DNA of 64,000 nt, from positions 415,484 through 479,483 of the forward strand of contig JACKJU010000001.1 in assembly GCA_020637805.1 (NCBI GenBank), in the 5' to 3' direction. A program made the position numbers and the translations under genes. This stretch comes from Nitratireductor sp. (lineage in GTDB: Bacteria > Pseudomonadota > Alphaproteobacteria > Rhizobiales > Rhizobiaceae). The notes below the pieces were generated by a model, which saw only the letters and a program-made list of their open reading frames with translations, was not told the origin of the DNA and searched no databases. Below, one piece after another: positions 35,235-45,600 of this stretch; position 1 is the first letter of the stretch, and each line of letters opens with the position of its first letter.

Positions 35235-36761
35235 TCAGCCCACACTCCCCTCAAGCGAAATGCCGATCAGCTTCTGCGCCTCGACGGCAAATTCCATCGG
35301 CAGTTCCTGGATCACCTCCTTGACGAAGCCGTTAACGATCAGCGCGATTGCCTCCTCCTCGGGAATGCCGCGGGCAAGGCAGTAGAAAAGCTGGTCATCT
35401 GAAATCTTCGAGGTGGTGGCCTCGTGTTCGAGCTGGGCAGTCGAGTTCTTGGCCTCGATATAGGGCACGGTATGCGCGCCGCAGTCGTTGCCGATCAGCA
35501 GCGAGTCGCACTGGGTGAAATTGCGTGCGTTCTCGGCGCGGCGGTTGACCGAAACCTGCCCCCGGTAGGTGTTGTTCGACCTGCCGGCCGAAATGCCCTT
35601 CGAAATGATGCGGCTCGTGGTGTTCTTGCCAATATGCAGCATCTTGGTGCCGCTATCGACCTGCTGGGCGCCGTTGGACACCGCAATCGAATAGAACTCG
35701 CCGCGCGAGCCGTCGCCGCGCAGGATGCAGGAAGGATATTTCCAGGTGATCGCCGAGCCGGTTTCCACCTGGGTCCACGAGATCTTGGAATTCGCGCCAC
35801 GGCAGTCACCGCGCTTTGTCACGAAATTGTAGATACCGCCCTTGCCGTTCTCGTCGCCCGGATACCAGTTCTGGACCGTAGAATACTTGATCTCGGCGTC
35901 TTCCATGGCGATCAGTTCGACAACAGCGGCGTGGAGCTGGTTTTCGTCGCGCTGGGGTGCCGTGCAGCCTTCCAGGTAGGAAACGTAGGAACCCTTCTCC
36001 GCAATGATGAGCGTACGCTCGAACTGGCCGGTGTTCATATCGTTGATGCGGAAATAGGTCGACAATTCCATCGGGCAGCGAACGCCTTCGGGAATGTAGA
36101 CGAAGGACCCATCGGTAAACACCGCGCTGTTGAGCGTCGCATAGTAGTTGTCGGTCACCGGTACAACGGAAGCCAGGTATTTCTGGACGAGTTCCGGGTG
36201 GTTTCGGATCGCTTCGGAGATCGAGCAGAATATCACGCCGGCCTTGTTCAGTTCTTCCTTGAAGGTAGTGACCACGGAAACCGAATCGAAAACGGCATCC
36301 ACGGCAACCCTGCCGGACTTGTAGACATTGTCGCCACCATCCTCGTCGAGGCCGGAAGCTTCACCTGCCTTGCGCACGCCAGCCAGGATTTCCTGTTCCT
36401 TGAGCGGAATGCCAAGCTTTTCGTAGGTTTTCAAAAGCTCGGGATCTACTTCGTCGAGCGATTTCGGACCGTCCTCGAAATTCTTCGGCGCGGAATAGTA
36501 ATAGATGTCCTGGAAATCGATCTTCGGGTATTCGACGCGCGCCCAGTTGGGCTCGTCCATGGTCAACCAACGGCGAAAGGCGTCAAGACGCCATTTCAGC
36601 ATCCATTCCGGCTCTTCCTTCTTGGCCGAGATGAAGCGGATGATGTCTTCGTTGAGACCCTTGGGAGCCTTGTCGGACTCGATATCGGTGATGAAACCGT
36701 ATTTGTATTTGTCGACGTCGAGTTCGCGTACCGCGTCGACGGTTTCCTGCACTGCAGGCAT
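35235..36761 (-). CDS. sufB: Fe-S scaffold protein SufB
   Basis: 508 residues. The characteristic SufB features are present: KYKYGFITDIESDKAPKGL, the beta-helix with YLEGCTAPQRDENQLHAAVVELIA, FTQCDSLLIGNDCGAHTVPYIEAKN and the C-terminal YCLARGIPEEEAIALIVNGF. The cysteine in NDCGAH is the conserved cluster-building residue. I chose ATG 36761 (MPAVQETVDAV) because GGAGAAGG precedes it; ATG 36773 and a start at 36788 lack proper spacing. It is the core scaffold on which clusters are assembled. Confidence 0.94.
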   Translation of the reverse strand: MPAVQETVDAVRELDVDKYKYGFITDIESDKAPKGLNEDIIRFISAKKEEPEWMLKWRLDAFRRWLTMDEPNWARVEYPKIDFQDIYYYSAPKNFEDGPKSLDEVDPELLKTYEKLGIPLKEQEILAGVRKAGEASGLDEDGGDNVYKSGRVAVDAVFDSVSVVTTFKEELNKAGVIFCSISEAIRNHPELVQKYLASVVPVTDNYYATLNSAVFTDGSFVYIPEGVRCPMELSTYFRINDMNTGQFERTLIIAEKGSYVSYLEGCTAPQRDENQLHAAVVELIAMEDAEIKYSTVQNWYPGDENGKGGIYNFVTKRGDCRGANSKISWTQVETGSAITWKYPSCILRGDGSRGEFYSIAVSNGAQQVDSGTKMLHIGKNTTSRIISKGISAGRSNNTYRGQVSVNRRAENARNFTQCDSLLIGNDCGAHTVPYIEAKNSTAQLEHEATTSKISDDQLFYCLARGIPEEEAIALIVNGFVKEVIQELPMEFAVEAQKLIGISLEGSVG

Positions 36762-36833
36762 GGCCTTCTCCATCCTTTGCGGGGTCAAGGCCCGCCAGTT
36801 GGGTTTACCGTGCGAAACCGGGAGGCGAATGCC

Positions 36834-38006
36834 TCAAGAGATCCGGCTCACTATGTCCTTGAAGGCGCCGACAAATAGTTCAGCGTCCTCCTCAATTGTC
36901 GCAGGCCCGAGAGAAATGCGCAAGGCGCACCGGGCCAGTTCGTCGTCAACGCCCATTGCCTCGAGCACATGGGATTTTCCGACCTTGCCGGAAGAACATG
37001 CCGAACCGGAGGAAATGGCAATACCGGCCAGATCAAACGCTATAAGCGCGGTTTCAGCCTTTATACCCGGCACGGCAAAACACGATGTATTTGCCAGCCG
37101 TGTGACCTCCTGCCCGAAAAAGACCGGCGTTCCGGCCCTGTTTCCAGCTGAGGAACATATAGTTGCTATCTCGCTTTCAATCGAGTCCCGCAATGCCGCG
37201 GTTTTGCTGTTTTTTTCCAGCATTTGGGGAATTTCGGCAGATGCGGCACCGAAACCGGCAATTGCGGCCACGTTTTCGGTGCCGGCGCGCTGATGGCTTT
37301 CCTGCCCTCCACCCCTGATGAGGGGTCGCGGGTGCAGTCCGCCCTGGCCGAATACGAGCGCACCTGCGCCCTGTGGGCCACCGATCTTGTGACTAGATAC
37401 GATCAGGAAATCCGCTTCGAGTGCCGCCATGTTCACAGGCATCTTGCCGAAGGCCTGAACCGCATCGACAACCAGCAACCCTCCATGTTGATGCACGATG
37501 GCAGCGATCTCTGCAATCGACTGGATCACGCCGGTCTCGCTGTTTGCGAGTTGCACCGCCACGAGCGGTAGCCCGGCCGAGTCGTCATGATTTCCCAACA
37601 GCTCCGTGAGTGCCTGAATGTCGACGAGACCTGCGCGGTCAACGGGGATACGCACTACCATTTCCGGTGCGAACCTGCCGCCAGAGAGGATGGCAGGGTG
37701 TTCGACGGCACTGACATAGAGCGTGGAAAGCAGGATATCGTGCCCCCCTGCGCTCATGTGTGGCGAAAGGGCGTGCGCAGCCGCCTCGCTCGCACCGGAG
37801 GTAAACATGACGCGTCCCGGCAATACGCCAAGCGCCTTGGCCACCTGTGTGCGGGCCGTTTCAACGCGTTTCTTGCGGTCCCTGCCTTCCGTGTGCACCG
37901 AAGAGGCATTGCCCGTCCCATCAAGCGCATCGATCATTGCTGCCCGGGCTGCAGGCAGCAGCGGCGCCGAGGCATTCCAGTCGAGATATGTGCGTTTTGC
38001 CAGCAT
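36834..38006 (-). CDS. NifS/IscS-like cysteine desulfurase, first gene of the suf operon
   Basis: 390 residues, group I class V aminotransferase. YLDWNASAPLLPAARAAM starts the protein. The PLP lysine is in SSHKIGGPQGAGAL, and the C-terminal active-site region reads ISSGSACSSGKVGKSHVLEAMG with the cysteine of SACSSG. This makes it a second cysteine desulfurase beside SufS in the same operon, a layout found in several alphaproteobacteria. It lies 72 bp before sufB. No Rrf2/IscR regulator gene is adjacent. Confidence 0.9.
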   Translation of the reverse strand: MLAKRTYLDWNASAPLLPAARAAMIDALDGTGNASSVHTEGRDRKKRVETARTQVAKALGVLPGRVMFTSGASEAAAHALSPHMSAGGHDILLSTLYVSAVEHPAILSGGRFAPEMVVRIPVDRAGLVDIQALTELLGNHDDSAGLPLVAVQLANSETGVIQSIAEIAAIVHQHGGLLVVDAVQAFGKMPVNMAALEADFLIVSSHKIGGPQGAGALVFGQGGLHPRPLIRGGGQESHQRAGTENVAAIAGFGAASAEIPQMLEKNSKTAALRDSIESEIATICSSAGNRAGTPVFFGQEVTRLANTSCFAVPGIKAETALIAFDLAGIAISSGSACSSGKVGKSHVLEAMGVDDELARCALRISLGPATIEEDAELFVGAFKDIVSRIS

Positions 38007-38037
38007 CGGTGACCATTGGTTCAGGATCGAGTTGCTG

Positions 38038-38066
38038 GAAATTGCTCACATACCCCGTGTTGTCAA
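38038..38066 (-). promoter_or_regulatory. possible suf operon promoter
   Basis: On the minus strand TTGACA (38061-38066) is followed after 17 bp by AATTTC, a weak -10. It lies about 35-60 bp before the desulfurase start. I did not find a clear iron-responsive box in the 243-bp region shared with the divergent hydrolase gene. Confidence 0.25.
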
Positions 38067-38249
38067 CTCAAGCCGGATTTGCATGCGCCAAATTGGTCTC
38101 CATATACGTGCCAAGCGGGCCGTCGAGGCGTTTGCGGCAGCGCCATGTCGCAATTTCCTTGAATTTTGCGAGGCCGATTGTCTAAGAAGGGCGCTCAAGA
38201 CCGCGGTCCCAAAAGGCAGGCGGCAAGTATCCCGCGAAATGGAGCAACA

Positions 38250-38933
38250 ATGCCTGAAGTAATTTTCAACGGACCGGCCGGCCGTCTTGAAGGCCGCTAT
38301 CAGCCGGGCAAGGAAAAGACTGCGCCGATCGCGCTCATTCTTCATCCGCACCCGCACCCGAAGTTCGGCGGCACGATGAACAACAAGATCGTGTACGACC
38401 TTTTCTACATGTTCAATCAACGCGGCTTCACGACGCTGCGCTTCAACTTCCGAGGTGTCGGCCGCTCGCAGGGCGAGTTCGATCACGGCCAGGGTGAGCT
38501 TTCCGACGCCGCAGCAGCGCTTGACTGGGTTCAATCGCTGCATCCCGATGCGAGCGGATGCTGGGTTGCCGGATTTTCATTCGGTGCCTGGATCGGCATG
38601 CAGTTGCTGATGCGCAGGCCCGAAATCGAGGGCTTCATCTCGGTTGCCCCACCGGCCAATCTTTATGATTTCTCGTTCCTTGCGCCCTGCCCCTCTTCCG
38701 GGCTCATCATTCACGGCGACAACGACCGCGTGGCTGTCCCCTCAGACACAGATGCGCTTGTCGAGAAGCTGAAAGCGCAAAAGGGCATCATGATCACCCA
38801 GAATGTCATCGAGGGCGCCAACCACTTCTTCACCGACCGTGTCGATGAACTGATCGAGGAATGCGGCCTCTACCTGGACAAGCGTCTTGGCCTTGTCGAA
38901 GGTGGGCAGGAAGAAACAATGCTGCTGCGCTAA
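38250..38933 (+). CDS. alpha/beta hydrolase, dienelactone-hydrolase-like
   Basis: 227 residues. ILHPHPHPKFGGTMNN forms the oxyanion region, FNFRGVGRSQGEFDHGQGE follows, the nucleophile elbow is GFSFGAWIGMQ (Ser), the acid is in HGDNDRVAVP (Asp) and the base in GANHFF (His). The same pattern is seen in the COG2945 hydrolases. The substrate is unknown. The ATG 38250 is 5 nt after GGAG (38241-38244); an upstream frame to 38166 has no support. Confidence 0.82.
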   Translation: MPEVIFNGPAGRLEGRYQPGKEKTAPIALILHPHPHPKFGGTMNNKIVYDLFYMFNQRGFTTLRFNFRGVGRSQGEFDHGQGELSDAAAALDWVQSLHPDASGCWVAGFSFGAWIGMQLLMRRPEIEGFISVAPPANLYDFSFLAPCPSSGLIIHGDNDRVAVPSDTDALVEKLKAQKGIMITQNVIEGANHFFTDRVDELIEECGLYLDKRLGLVEGGQEETMLLR

Positions 38934-38960
38934 GTCCGCAGATAGCAGTAATGCCTCTTT

Positions 38961-39003
38961 GAAAGGGCCGGAACGTCAAGCACGATCCGGCCCTTTCTTA
39001 TTG
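38961..39003 (+). terminator. intrinsic terminator after the hydrolase gene
   Basis: GAAAGGGCCGGA and TCCGGCCCTTTC pair perfectly over 12 bp around a 13-nt loop, followed by TTATT. It starts 27 bp after the stop codon. Confidence 0.8.
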
Positions 39004-39212
39004 GTTTTGACGGGCTTTTTGATCTTACCGGCCTTTTGTTGATCAGGGACAATGGATTTCCCCTGGAAAAACCGCATAATCGCTGATGGAGAGGAGATAT
39101 TTCCGGTTCCGGAAGCTGCGTGGAGGCGGCGCCGGGAGAAGGACGGGACCGGGAATTGAGGTCATGGCCGCCGAAGAGCTGGCATTTTGTCAGGCGGCCT
39201 GACCGCTTTTTT

Positions 39213-39218
39213 GGGAGG
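39213..39218 (+). promoter_or_regulatory. ribosome binding site deciding a TTG start
   Basis: GGGAGG stands 8 nt before the TTG at 39227. No ATG or GTG is better placed, so the DUF2189 protein most likely begins with TTG. Confidence 0.6.
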
Positions 39219-39226
39219 AATACCGG

Positions 39227-40045
39227 TTGACCACTGCAGGGATTGGTTTCGCGCGGCCGCTTGAGTTTCTCAAGGTGAGGCAGCTGTCGGTCGAAGACTT
39301 CAAGGAGGCGTTTCGCGCCGGGGTATCCGATTTCATGAAAAAGCCGCTACTGAGCGGGCTTTTCGGCCTGATCTACGCAATTGGCGGCCTGTTCATCGTC
39401 TATGGTTTGATTATCGCCGGGCAGCCCTGGATGATCATCCCGGTAACGATCGGCTTTCCGCTCATTGCGCCGTTCGTCGCCGCCGGCCTCTACGAGATGA
39501 GCCGCCGCTACAAGCTCGGTCAGAGCTTCACCAGCGGCGATATCTTCTCCGTCGTTCTCAGGCAACGCGGGCGCGAGATGGGCTGGATGGCATTCGTTGT
39601 GCTGTTCATATTCTGGGTCTGGATCTATCAGATCCGCCTCTGGGTTGCGATTTTCTTCGGAACCCGGCCTTTTTCCTCTGTGGAGGGCCTGGTAGATGCC
39701 GTCCTTCACACCGGAAACGGCATGATGTTCATCGTGGTTGGATCGGTAGTCGGCACGTTTCTGGCCACCATACTCTTCACCTTCACCGTGACCGCCATGC
39801 CGGTACTGATGGATCGGGAAATCGACTTCGTGTCGGCGATGCTGCTTTCGCTTAAGACGGTAACGTCAAACCTGCCGCTGATCCTGGTATGGGGGGCGTT
39901 TATCGGCACGCTGCTGCTCATCGCGATGCTTCCAGCGTTCTTGGGGCTGATCGTCGTGCTGCCCATTCTCGGGCACGCGACTTGGCATCTGTACGAGCGG
40001 ACCATCGAGGACACGAGCGCGGCGGCAGCCGGAGAAACTGCCTAG
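39227..40045 (+). CDS. DUF2189 integral membrane protein
   Basis: 272 residues with about six transmembrane segments (LFGLIYAIGGLFIVYGLIIAG, WMIIPVTIGFPLIAPFVAAGL, MGWMAFVVLFIFWVWIYQI, MFIVVGSVVGTFLATILFTF and two more). The N-terminal LSVEDFKEAFRAGVSDFMKKPLLS and the GLYEMSRRYKLGQ loop match the DUF2189 family. The function is unknown. The start is TTG with a strong SD. It converges with anmK, 10 bp apart. Confidence 0.8.
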   Translation: MTTAGIGFARPLEFLKVRQLSVEDFKEAFRAGVSDFMKKPLLSGLFGLIYAIGGLFIVYGLIIAGQPWMIIPVTIGFPLIAPFVAAGLYEMSRRYKLGQSFTSGDIFSVVLRQRGREMGWMAFVVLFIFWVWIYQIRLWVAIFFGTRPFSSVEGLVDAVLHTGNGMMFIVVGSVVGTFLATILFTFTVTAMPVLMDREIDFVSAMLLSLKTVTSNLPLILVWGAFIGTLLLIAMLPAFLGLIVVLPILGHATWHLYERTIEDTSAAAAGETA

Positions 40046-40055
40046 CTTTCTCGGC

Positions 40056-41207
40056 TCATTTCCCCGCCTTCGCCAATATTCCGCCCGTTACCGGTTTGCG
40101 GCAGCCAGTGGTTTCGGGAAATGTCAGCGGCAACCCTTTGAGCGAGCGGATCGCCAGATATGCCCAGGCCTCTGCCTCCATCGAGTCGCCGTTGAAACCG
40201 GCATCCTCTGCGGCAATGACCGTCGCCCTGTCGGGTTCGCAAAGCCGCATGAGATCGGCGAGAATGTTCCGGTTCAACCTGCCCCCGCCACACAGCACCC
40301 ATGTGGCGGGTTTGCGCGGCAGATGTTCGGTCGCTCGGTAGATCGACCTTGCGGTGACCATGGCCAGGGTCCGGGCACCGTCGGCAAGCGGAAGAGAGCC
40401 AGGTTCCAAGGGCAAGAAATCGTTCCGGTCCAATGACTTGGGTACCGGTTGTTCAAAAAATGATTCAGCCATGTAGTGCTCGAGAACCTGGAGGACGACC
40501 CCGCCCTCCGAGCCAATCGCGCCACCGGCGTCGTAGGGTATTCCAGCTTCCGACTGCATCCACTGGTCGATCAGCGCGTTGCCGGGCCCGCAGTCGAATG
40601 CCGACAGTTCTCCCTCCGTACCCACATAGGTGATGTTGGAAAGGCCGCCGATATTCACGAAGGCCGCAGGCCGCTTGAATGTGCCTTGCGCGGCTGCAAG
40701 TGCCGCGTGGTAGACCGGAACCAGCGGAGCCCCCTGCCCGCCATGGACCATGTCATTGGCCCGCATGTCAAAGACCACGTCGCAACCGGTTTCCTGCGCC
40801 AACAGCCTTCCATCGCCCAGTTGGACGGTGAGTGCGCGTTCTGGACGATGCAGCACGGTCTGGCCGTGAAAGCCGATGACGTCGATCCCGCCTGACTGAA
40901 TGCCCTCAAGCCTGCAGAATTCCTTGTAGGCTTCCGCGTGCCTGAGCGTGAGATCGCGTTCCAGTTCCTCCAGACCGCCCGGCCTTTGGTCGCGTGATGT
41001 AATCGATTTTGCGGTTTCGAGAGCTCGTTCGAGCCGGTCCCTGAAGGCAGGCTGGTAAGGGAAATGCCTCTCTGCACCCCGTTCAACAAGGCCTTCACCG
41101 TCGCTTCGGACAACGGCAAGGTCGATTCCATCCATCGAGGTGCCGCTCATCATGCCCAGCGCTGTCAGGATTTTTTCGGCGCGTCCTTGCATTCCAGCCG
41201 TTTCCAC
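40056..41207 (-). CDS. anmK: anhydro-N-acetylmuramic acid kinase
   Basis: 383 residues. The ATP/sugar-binding motifs GMMSGTSMDGIDLAVV, GFHGQTVLHRP, FVNIGGLSNITYVG, FDCGPGNALIDQW and VLCGGGRLN are all present. The enzyme opens and phosphorylates anhydro-MurNAc released from peptidoglycan, giving MurNAc-6-phosphate. It joins the dipeptide epimerase at 8858 as the second wall-recycling enzyme in this window. Divergent from tyrS with 101 bp between starts. Confidence 0.93.
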   Translation of the reverse strand: METAGMQGRAEKILTALGMMSGTSMDGIDLAVVRSDGEGLVERGAERHFPYQPAFRDRLERALETAKSITSRDQRPGGLEELERDLTLRHAEAYKEFCRLEGIQSGGIDVIGFHGQTVLHRPERALTVQLGDGRLLAQETGCDVVFDMRANDMVHGGQGAPLVPVYHAALAAAQGTFKRPAAFVNIGGLSNITYVGTEGELSAFDCGPGNALIDQWMQSEAGIPYDAGGAIGSEGGVVLQVLEHYMAESFFEQPVPKSLDRNDFLPLEPGSLPLADGARTLAMVTARSIYRATEHLPRKPATWVLCGGGRLNRNILADLMRLCEPDRATVIAAEDAGFNGDSMEAEAWAYLAIRSLKGLPLTFPETTGCRKPVTGGILAKAGK

Positions 41208-41308
41208 TCAATAAAGCCGTCGATTACAGCCAACGGCGCGCTGTTCCATTCGATCGCGTGCCGATTCACCAATCTGAACCTGCCAGAGCGTATACGGAAA
41301 CACTTCCC

Positions 41309-42562
41309 ATGTCCGGCTTCAAATCCGACTTCCTCAGAACCCTGCAAGAACGCGGCTTCATTCACCAGATTTCCGATGAAACAGGCCTTGATGAACTTCT
41401 GACGAAAGAAAGCACGAGCTGCTATATCGGCTTTGATGCAACCGCACCATCGCTGCATGCGGGCAGCCTGGTGCAGATCATGCTGCTCTACTGGTTCCAG
41501 CAGACAGGCCACAAGCCGGTTGCGCTGATGGGCGGCGGTACGACGATGATCGGCGACCCTTCGGGCAAGGACGAAAGCCGCCAGCTTCTGACGGTAGAGA
41601 AGATCGCGGAGAACAAGGCTGGTATCAAACGCGTCTTCTCGAAGTTCCTGAAGTTCGAGGATCAGGGCGGATCGGCCATCATGGCGGACAATGCCGACTG
41701 GCTGCTCAGCCTCAACTATGTGGATTTCCTGCGCGACTACGGCAGCCATCTGTCGGTCAACCAGATGCTTGCCCGCGACTCGGTGAAGCTGCGTCTCGAG
41801 CGCGAACAGCACCTCTCTTTCCTCGAGTTCAACTACATGGTGCTGCAGGCCTATGATTTCGTCGAACTGAACCGCCGTCACCGCGTGCGCCTGCAGATGG
41901 GCGGGTCGGATCAATGGGGCAACATCGTCTCCGGCGTGGACCTTGGCCGCCGCAAGGGAACAGACGAGTTGTTCGCTCTCACGACGCCTCTTCTCACCAC
42001 TTCGTCAGGCGCGAAGATGGGCAAGACCGCATCGGGCGCCATCTGGCTCGAGGAAGAGATGCTGCCGGTCTATGACTACTGGCAGTACTGGCGCAACGCC
42101 GAGGATGCAGACGTGGCGCGCTTCATGAAGCTGTTCACAACGCTGCCCCTGGACGAGATAGAGCGCTATGCCGCTCTCGAAGGGGCAGAACTGAACGAGG
42201 CCAAGAAGGTGCTGGCGACCGAGGCGACAGCCATGGTGCATGGCCGCGAAAGGGCCGAACAGGCGGCAGAAACGGCGCGGCAGACCTTCGAACAGGGCAT
42301 CTCCGCCGACACGCTTCCCTCGGTCGAGGTGGCTGCAGGTGACCTTGAAGCCGGGATCGGTCTTCTGACCCTCCTAGTGCAGGCGGGCCTTGCCAAATCG
42401 AATGGCGAGGCCAGGCGCCACATTCAGGGCGGCGCGGTCAAGATCAACGACGTCCAGATTTCGGATGAACGGGCGGCTGTTTCAAACGCCAACCGCGACG
42501 GCGATGGCAACATCAAGCTCTCGCTTGGCAAGAAAAAGCACGTGCTCGTCAAGTCCGCCTGA
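41309..42562 (+). CDS. tyrS: tyrosyl-tRNA synthetase
   Basis: 417 residues, class I synthetase. The HIGH equivalent is SLHAGSL and the KMSKS equivalent is AKMGKTASG. YIGFDATAPS and QMGGSDQWGNIVSG bind tyrosine and tRNA. A C-terminal S4 domain (SNGEARRHIQGGAVKINDVQISDE) is present. ATG 41309 is chosen as the family start; an open frame upstream to 41258 is not conserved-looking. The gene converges with the AsmA-like gene. Confidence 0.94.
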   Translation: MSGFKSDFLRTLQERGFIHQISDETGLDELLTKESTSCYIGFDATAPSLHAGSLVQIMLLYWFQQTGHKPVALMGGGTTMIGDPSGKDESRQLLTVEKIAENKAGIKRVFSKFLKFEDQGGSAIMADNADWLLSLNYVDFLRDYGSHLSVNQMLARDSVKLRLEREQHLSFLEFNYMVLQAYDFVELNRRHRVRLQMGGSDQWGNIVSGVDLGRRKGTDELFALTTPLLTTSSGAKMGKTASGAIWLEEEMLPVYDYWQYWRNAEDADVARFMKLFTTLPLDEIERYAALEGAELNEAKKVLATEATAMVHGRERAEQAAETARQTFEQGISADTLPSVEVAAGDLEAGIGLLTLLVQAGLAKSNGEARRHIQGGAVKINDVQISDERAAVSNANRDGDGNIKLSLGKKKHVLVKSA

Positions 42563-42608
42563 GTGGCGATTTTTTCCCGGCGCGTGCCAAAGCTATTGAA
42601 CGCGGGAC

Positions 42609-45600
42609 TTAGTCGGTAAATTCAAACGCCTTGCGGAATACGCCAGGCGCCATGACCGACATGGGATTGACGGCAATCCCCGGGTTCTTGAACGGTCCCT
42701 TCAATCGGTAGGTGATGCCGATGAGGCCGCTGTCCTTGCCATTCGACAGGATGTCGCCAACGATCGGGATGAGCCCGACGATCCTGCTGACCGCAAATGC
42801 CGGCATGAAGGTGCCGCGCAGGTTCATCCTCTCATTCTGGTCGTAGAGCATGCCCTCGAAAGTCATGCCGATCTGGCTGTTGCGCATCCTTCCCTTGTCG
42901 ATCTGAAAATATCCCGGCCCCTTGACGATCGTGGCGCGGGCATCGTCGAAATCGACCTCGCTCGTGTTAAGGGAGCGCAGTTCGCCCGAGACACGCTCAA
43001 GATCCTTGTTCTGACCGGAGGCAGGCGCAGCGACCAGCTTTGCCAGCTTTTCCTCACCAACAATGCTGAAGTTGTCCAGCTTGACTCTGCCAGCAAACGG
43101 ACCGCCTCCCTTGCGAACAAGCGTCGATTGCAGCTTGCCGCCACGCATCTTGGAATAGAAGTCGGCCAGTGCGAGAAGACTACCGGCATCATCAGACGTA
43201 AAGTCGAACTGCGTGGTATCGCCCGCACGCTTCGCGTCGATTGCCGTCGTGCCACCCCTTGCCGTGGCTCCGCGCATGACGAGCCTGTCCAGCAGGCCGC
43301 CGGACGTGCTGTAGTTCAGGACCACATTGCTCATCGTCTGGCGTGAAAAGCCGACAAGGGTTCCGAAGTTCGCCGTCAGGGAAACGTCCACGAAAGACTT
43401 CTCGCTGGCAAACCGGTCGCCATGCAATACCGTCTTGATCACGCTTCTGGCGTCGTAACGCTTGCCTGCGACATCAACCTTGTAGCTGTTCGCACTGCGG
43501 CTGATCGAGGCCGAAAAGCTGTCGTCGCCAAACAGCGTGACATTCGAAAACTTCGCCTTGTTCAGACCCGCTTTCGAAAACTCGAGCGACCCTTGCACGG
43601 AGAAACCGTCGCCCTTCAGCGAAAAACCTTCCAGCCGGTTCACACCGTTCGTGTTGGTCAGGTTGAATTCGGCGGTCGCGGGAATTTTCGCTCCCTTCGT
43701 CCATCCGATCCATGGCAGCGAGATATCCGCATTGCGCATGTCGATGCGATAGTGATCGGGCGAACCGGCCTTGCTATCGATTTCGACTTCCATCTGGCCC
43801 GTAATCACGGGTGCTACGGAAATTCCGTTCTTTGCCAGCACCTTGTGGTCCACAGTCGCCGTGACCGTGCGCTCCCGCCTGGACGCTGGTGTCGAACCGA
43901 CCGGTTCGACCATGGAGAGTTCCACCGGATAGCCGTCAATCGTCGCGTCCCCCTTTACGCGAACCACCTCGGGCGTCGATTCAATGAACAGGTTGGCGTT
44001 GCTGATCTTTCTGCCGAAAAGCGGTTTTGAACTGCCTGCCTTCGAAAGGTCGATCAGAGCGTTCCAGCCAAGCATCTGCTTGCGTTTCGCCTGTTTGCGG
44101 GGATGGAAACGGAATGCAATTTCGGCGTTTGCCTTTCCCGAAACAGATGCCGGATCAAGAGAGATGGCCTTGCCAACCTGCAACGGCTGCGTGTTGGCGA
44201 TTGCTGCAAGCGACGCGGCAGATCCGGACAGGGACACCTCGCCGGAACCGATGGCATCAAATGAGGAGGTATCATCAATCTCAAGCGTTGCGTTGTTCAG
44301 TTCGGCGCTCTGCGGGCCATAGCCTGCAAGGGGGCTGGAACCGATCTCGGCTTTGAAGCGGGTTCCATTGAGCCTGATCTCCCCGGAGGCCGAGGCAACC
44401 AGGGGAAGATCGCCCACCGTTCTGAACCTGAAATCCTTGAGTTTTCCGGTGATGACGACCTCATCGGCCGCAGGCCCATTGCCGGGACGGTACTGGGCAA
44501 GACGTCCAGGCGGTATGTCCAGATTAAAGCTCGCGGTCTCGATCTGACCTGCCTCGACGTTGTTCGCGACCCATTCCTTGGCCTTTGCACCGAGAAAGAA
44601 GGGCCACAGCTTTTCGGTTTCGGCTGCACTTAGCTTCTCGCCCTTCGCATCCAGGCGGATGCCGGGAGACTTGCCCGTGAGCACGATGTCCGCATCGCCG
44701 GAGAGATGCCCGCCATTCGCCGTGGCCAGCGCGATCTCATCGAGCCGGATGTTTCTTTCGGCCTTCTGCCAGGTTCCATGAACCCTGGCGGTTGCCTCTG
44801 CAAACCCGTCGCCGCCCATCAGCGCGCCAGCGGTTACCGGGTTTGCAATCAACTCGATCTCGGCATTGCCACCATATCCGGATACCTGATCGACCGGCCG
44901 AACGCCGCCCAGAAGAACAACGTTGACGTCACCCGCAGCGATCGTCGAGCGTTCCAGTTCAATCTGATTGCGGTCCGGGAACAGTTTCAGGTGAATTTCC
45001 GCGCTATCGATGCGCGTGTTGCGAAGACGCCCTATGCGCAGATCACCTTCGCCAACCGACAATACGGCGGTAGGAAAGGCTGATCCTTCCCCTGTAGAAA
45101 ACGGCATCGACAGCGCAACGGAGAACTTGGAGTCGCTGCCCGCTCCGTTGGGTACGTCGAGGCCGGTCGCGGGAGACCGCATCCATTCAAGCGCGCTGAA
45201 AGGGCCGGCTTTCAGTTCAAGCCCGCCTGCACCGCCTTTCCCGAATGCCATCAACGCGGAAATCTCGAAATCGGAGCGATCCGTCAGTCCGCTTGCTTCC
45301 AAAAGGAGATCGCCGCCAATTGTCTTGGCGAGTTTGCCCTTTTCGATTGATACAGGTTCTGTTGAACGCCTGCCGAGGTCCAGACCACTGATGTAGAAAT
45401 CCCGCACCTCGACAGCGCCGATGCGCCCGTCGCGGAATGGCTGTTCGAGCGCGGCCAGGCCTGCGCGAATCTTGTTCAGAACGGCCTCCAGGTGGGTTAC
45501 CGGTTCTCCCTTCTTGATGAAGGCGGCCGCGTTGACCAATCCGCCATTGACAACAAAGCGGTTAAAATCGAGACCGCCAGACAGAAGGGAGAGCGGGTTG

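Noticed and set aside
30930..38006. CRISPR or mobile element as explanation of extra suf genes
   Set aside because: No direct repeats, integrase, transposase or tRNA are nearby, and the overlapping gene ends argue for vertical inheritance.
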